A stretch of DNA of 5,615 bases from Chloroflexota bacterium (lineage in GTDB: Bacteria > Chloroflexota > Anaerolineae > UBA3071): the NCBI GenBank assembly GCA_014383605.1, contig JACNHM010000209.1, forward strand, positions 1 through 5,615. Direction: 5' to 3'. The position numbers were made by a program, and so were the translations under genes. The notes below the pieces were generated by a model. The model ran no database searches, was not told the origin of the DNA, and worked only from the letters and a program-made list of their open reading frames with translations. Of this stretch, positions 4,882 through 5,615 are shown in pieces. Position 1 is the first letter of the stretch. Every line of letters begins with the position of its first letter.

Positions 4882-5502
4882 ATGCGGCAGCAGATGGTGG
4901 AGCGCACCGTCCGCGCCCGCGGCGTCAGCGATGTCGCGGTGCTGCGGGCCATGGAGGCGGTGCCCCGCCACCGTTTCGTGCTGGAGCGCTATCTCGGACA
5001 AGCCTACGCCGACCATCCCCTGCCCATCGGTTACGGCCAGACCATTTCCCAGCCCTACATCGTGGCCCTGATGACGGAATTGCTGGGGCTGCAGCCAGGC
5101 GAGCGGGTGTTGGAGATCGGCACCGGCTCCGCCTACCAGGCGGCGGTGCTGGCCGAGTTGGTGGACGAGGTTTACTCCATCGAGATCGTCCCCGAGCTGG
5201 CGGCCAGCGCCGCCCAGAGGCTGCAGGAGCTGGGCTACGACAACGTGCGCGTGAAGCAAGGCGATGGCTACTACGGCTGGGAGGAATACGCGCCCTTCGA
5301 CGCCATCATCGTCACCTGCGCGCCGGACCACGTGCCGCAGCCGCTGGTCAATCAACTGGCCGAGGGCGGGCGGCTGGTCGTGCCCATCGGGCCGCCGGGC
5401 GGCTATCAGGCGCTGTGGCAGTACGTGCGCGAAGAGGACGGGCTGAAGGCCTACAACCTGGGCGGCGTGCGCTTCGTGCCCCTGCTGCGGGAAGCGCCGT
5501 AA
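4882..5502 (+). CDS. pcm: Protein-L-isoaspartate O-methyltransferase
   Basis: From ATG 4882 the product is 206 aa, the usual length of bacterial Pcm. It methylates L-isoaspartyl residues in damaged proteins with S-adenosylmethionine, starting their repair to aspartate. Visible motifs are MVERTVRARGV near the N-terminus and PRHRFV (28-33). LPIGYGQTISQPYIVA (47-62) includes the active-site-type Ser56. The SAM-binding motif I is VLEIGTGSAYQ (76-86), with Ala for the usual second Gly of GTGSGYQ. Then come VYSIEIVPEL, QGDGYYGW, FDAIIVTCAP and, near the end, VRFVPLL. The Shine-Dalgarno before 4882 is only modest (AGAGG about 11 nt upstream). The frame is open upstream, through a Pro-rich linker, to an ATG at 4693 inside the preceding gene. 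No other ATG, GTG or TTG lies between the upstream gene's stop and 4882. The linker suggests the domain may be translated as part of the preceding exported protein. Confidence 0.9.
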   Translation: MRQQMVERTVRARGVSDVAVLRAMEAVPRHRFVLERYLGQAYADHPLPIGYGQTISQPYIVALMTELLGLQPGERVLEIGTGSAYQAAVLAELVDEVYSIEIVPELAASAAQRLQELGYDNVRVKQGDGYYGWEEYAPFDAIIVTCAPDHVPQPLVNQLAEGGRLVVPIGPPGGYQALWQYVREEDGLKAYNLGGVRFVPLLREAP

Positions 5503-5549
5503 GGCTTGGGAGGGTGAGGGCTACTGGAATTCCAATACCCACAGGCGAA

Positions 5550-5615
5550 GCGTGAAACGTAAAACGTGAAACGTGACTAAGCTGGAGGTTACGTTTTACG
5601 CATTACGTTTTACGT
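5550..5615. repeat. CGTGAAA/CGTAAAA heptamers in inverted arrangement, long hairpin at right edge
   Basis: Four 7-bp units (5551-5578: CGTGAAA, CGTAAAA, CGTGAAA, CGTGACT) face inverted units (5589-5615: TTACGTT, TTACGCA, TTACGTT, TTACGT). Positions 5551-5577 pair with 5588-5614 around a 10-nt loop. As RNA this gives 22 Watson-Crick pairs, 3 G-U pairs and 2 mismatches. The array lies about 50 bp after the pcm stop and reaches the window edge, so its full extent is unknown. Confidence 0.85.

Noticed and set aside
3849..4952. Minus-strand 367-aa open frame
   Set aside because: It is antisense to the exported repeat protein and the pcm start, and has no start signals or motifs.

Overview
This window looks like a piece of a GC-rich genome from the Chloroflexota, most likely the Anaerolineae or a relative. 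That placement is inference. It rests on the GC-rich third codon positions, a secreted beta-helix protein with 'GGGLYL...ATL..N.I' coils, an 'HLPLVLRS' tail motif on a small ORF, and 7-bp tandem repeats in the intergenic gaps. No rRNA, tRNA, CRISPR or insertion sequence is visible.

Left part (1-1005), minus strand: a sigma70-type promoter (TTGACT-17-TAGAAT) reads leftward into an 80-codon ORF with a strong Shine-Dalgarno. That ORF ends in a GTGA overlap with the start of a secreted right-handed beta-helix protein, which runs off the left edge.

Middle (1049-2867), plus strand: two tandem promoters face away from the leftward one. The second is a perfect consensus (TTGACA-17-TATAAT), and its spacer holds a perfect CGAAC-N4-GTTCG dyad, a LexA/SOS box of the Gram-positive type. 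It drives a radical SAM protein of the putative DNA modification/repair family with a C-terminal helix-hairpin-helix, followed by a short, atypical 3-methyladenine-glycosylase-I-like (Tag-like) protein. The pair looks like a damage-inducible DNA repair operon. Each gene's stop codon runs straight into a GATTGCG heptamer array that folds back on an inverted copy.

Then (2874-3611) comes an alpha/beta hydrolase gene broken by a frameshift just before the nucleophile serine, and probably also missing an N-terminal segment. The catalytic acid and histidine remain downstream.

Right part (3641-5615), plus strand: a third good promoter and a GC-rich, structured leader precede an exported, probably lipid-anchored protein built of two related repeats of about 120 residues. 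It ends at ACC-CCC-TAG. The next frame continues without a stop through a Pro-rich linker into a full protein-L-isoaspartate O-methyltransferase. The two may be one split or frameshifted protein, with the repair methyltransferase outside the cytoplasm. The window ends in a second heptamer family (CGTGAAA/CGTAAAA) forming a long imperfect hairpin.
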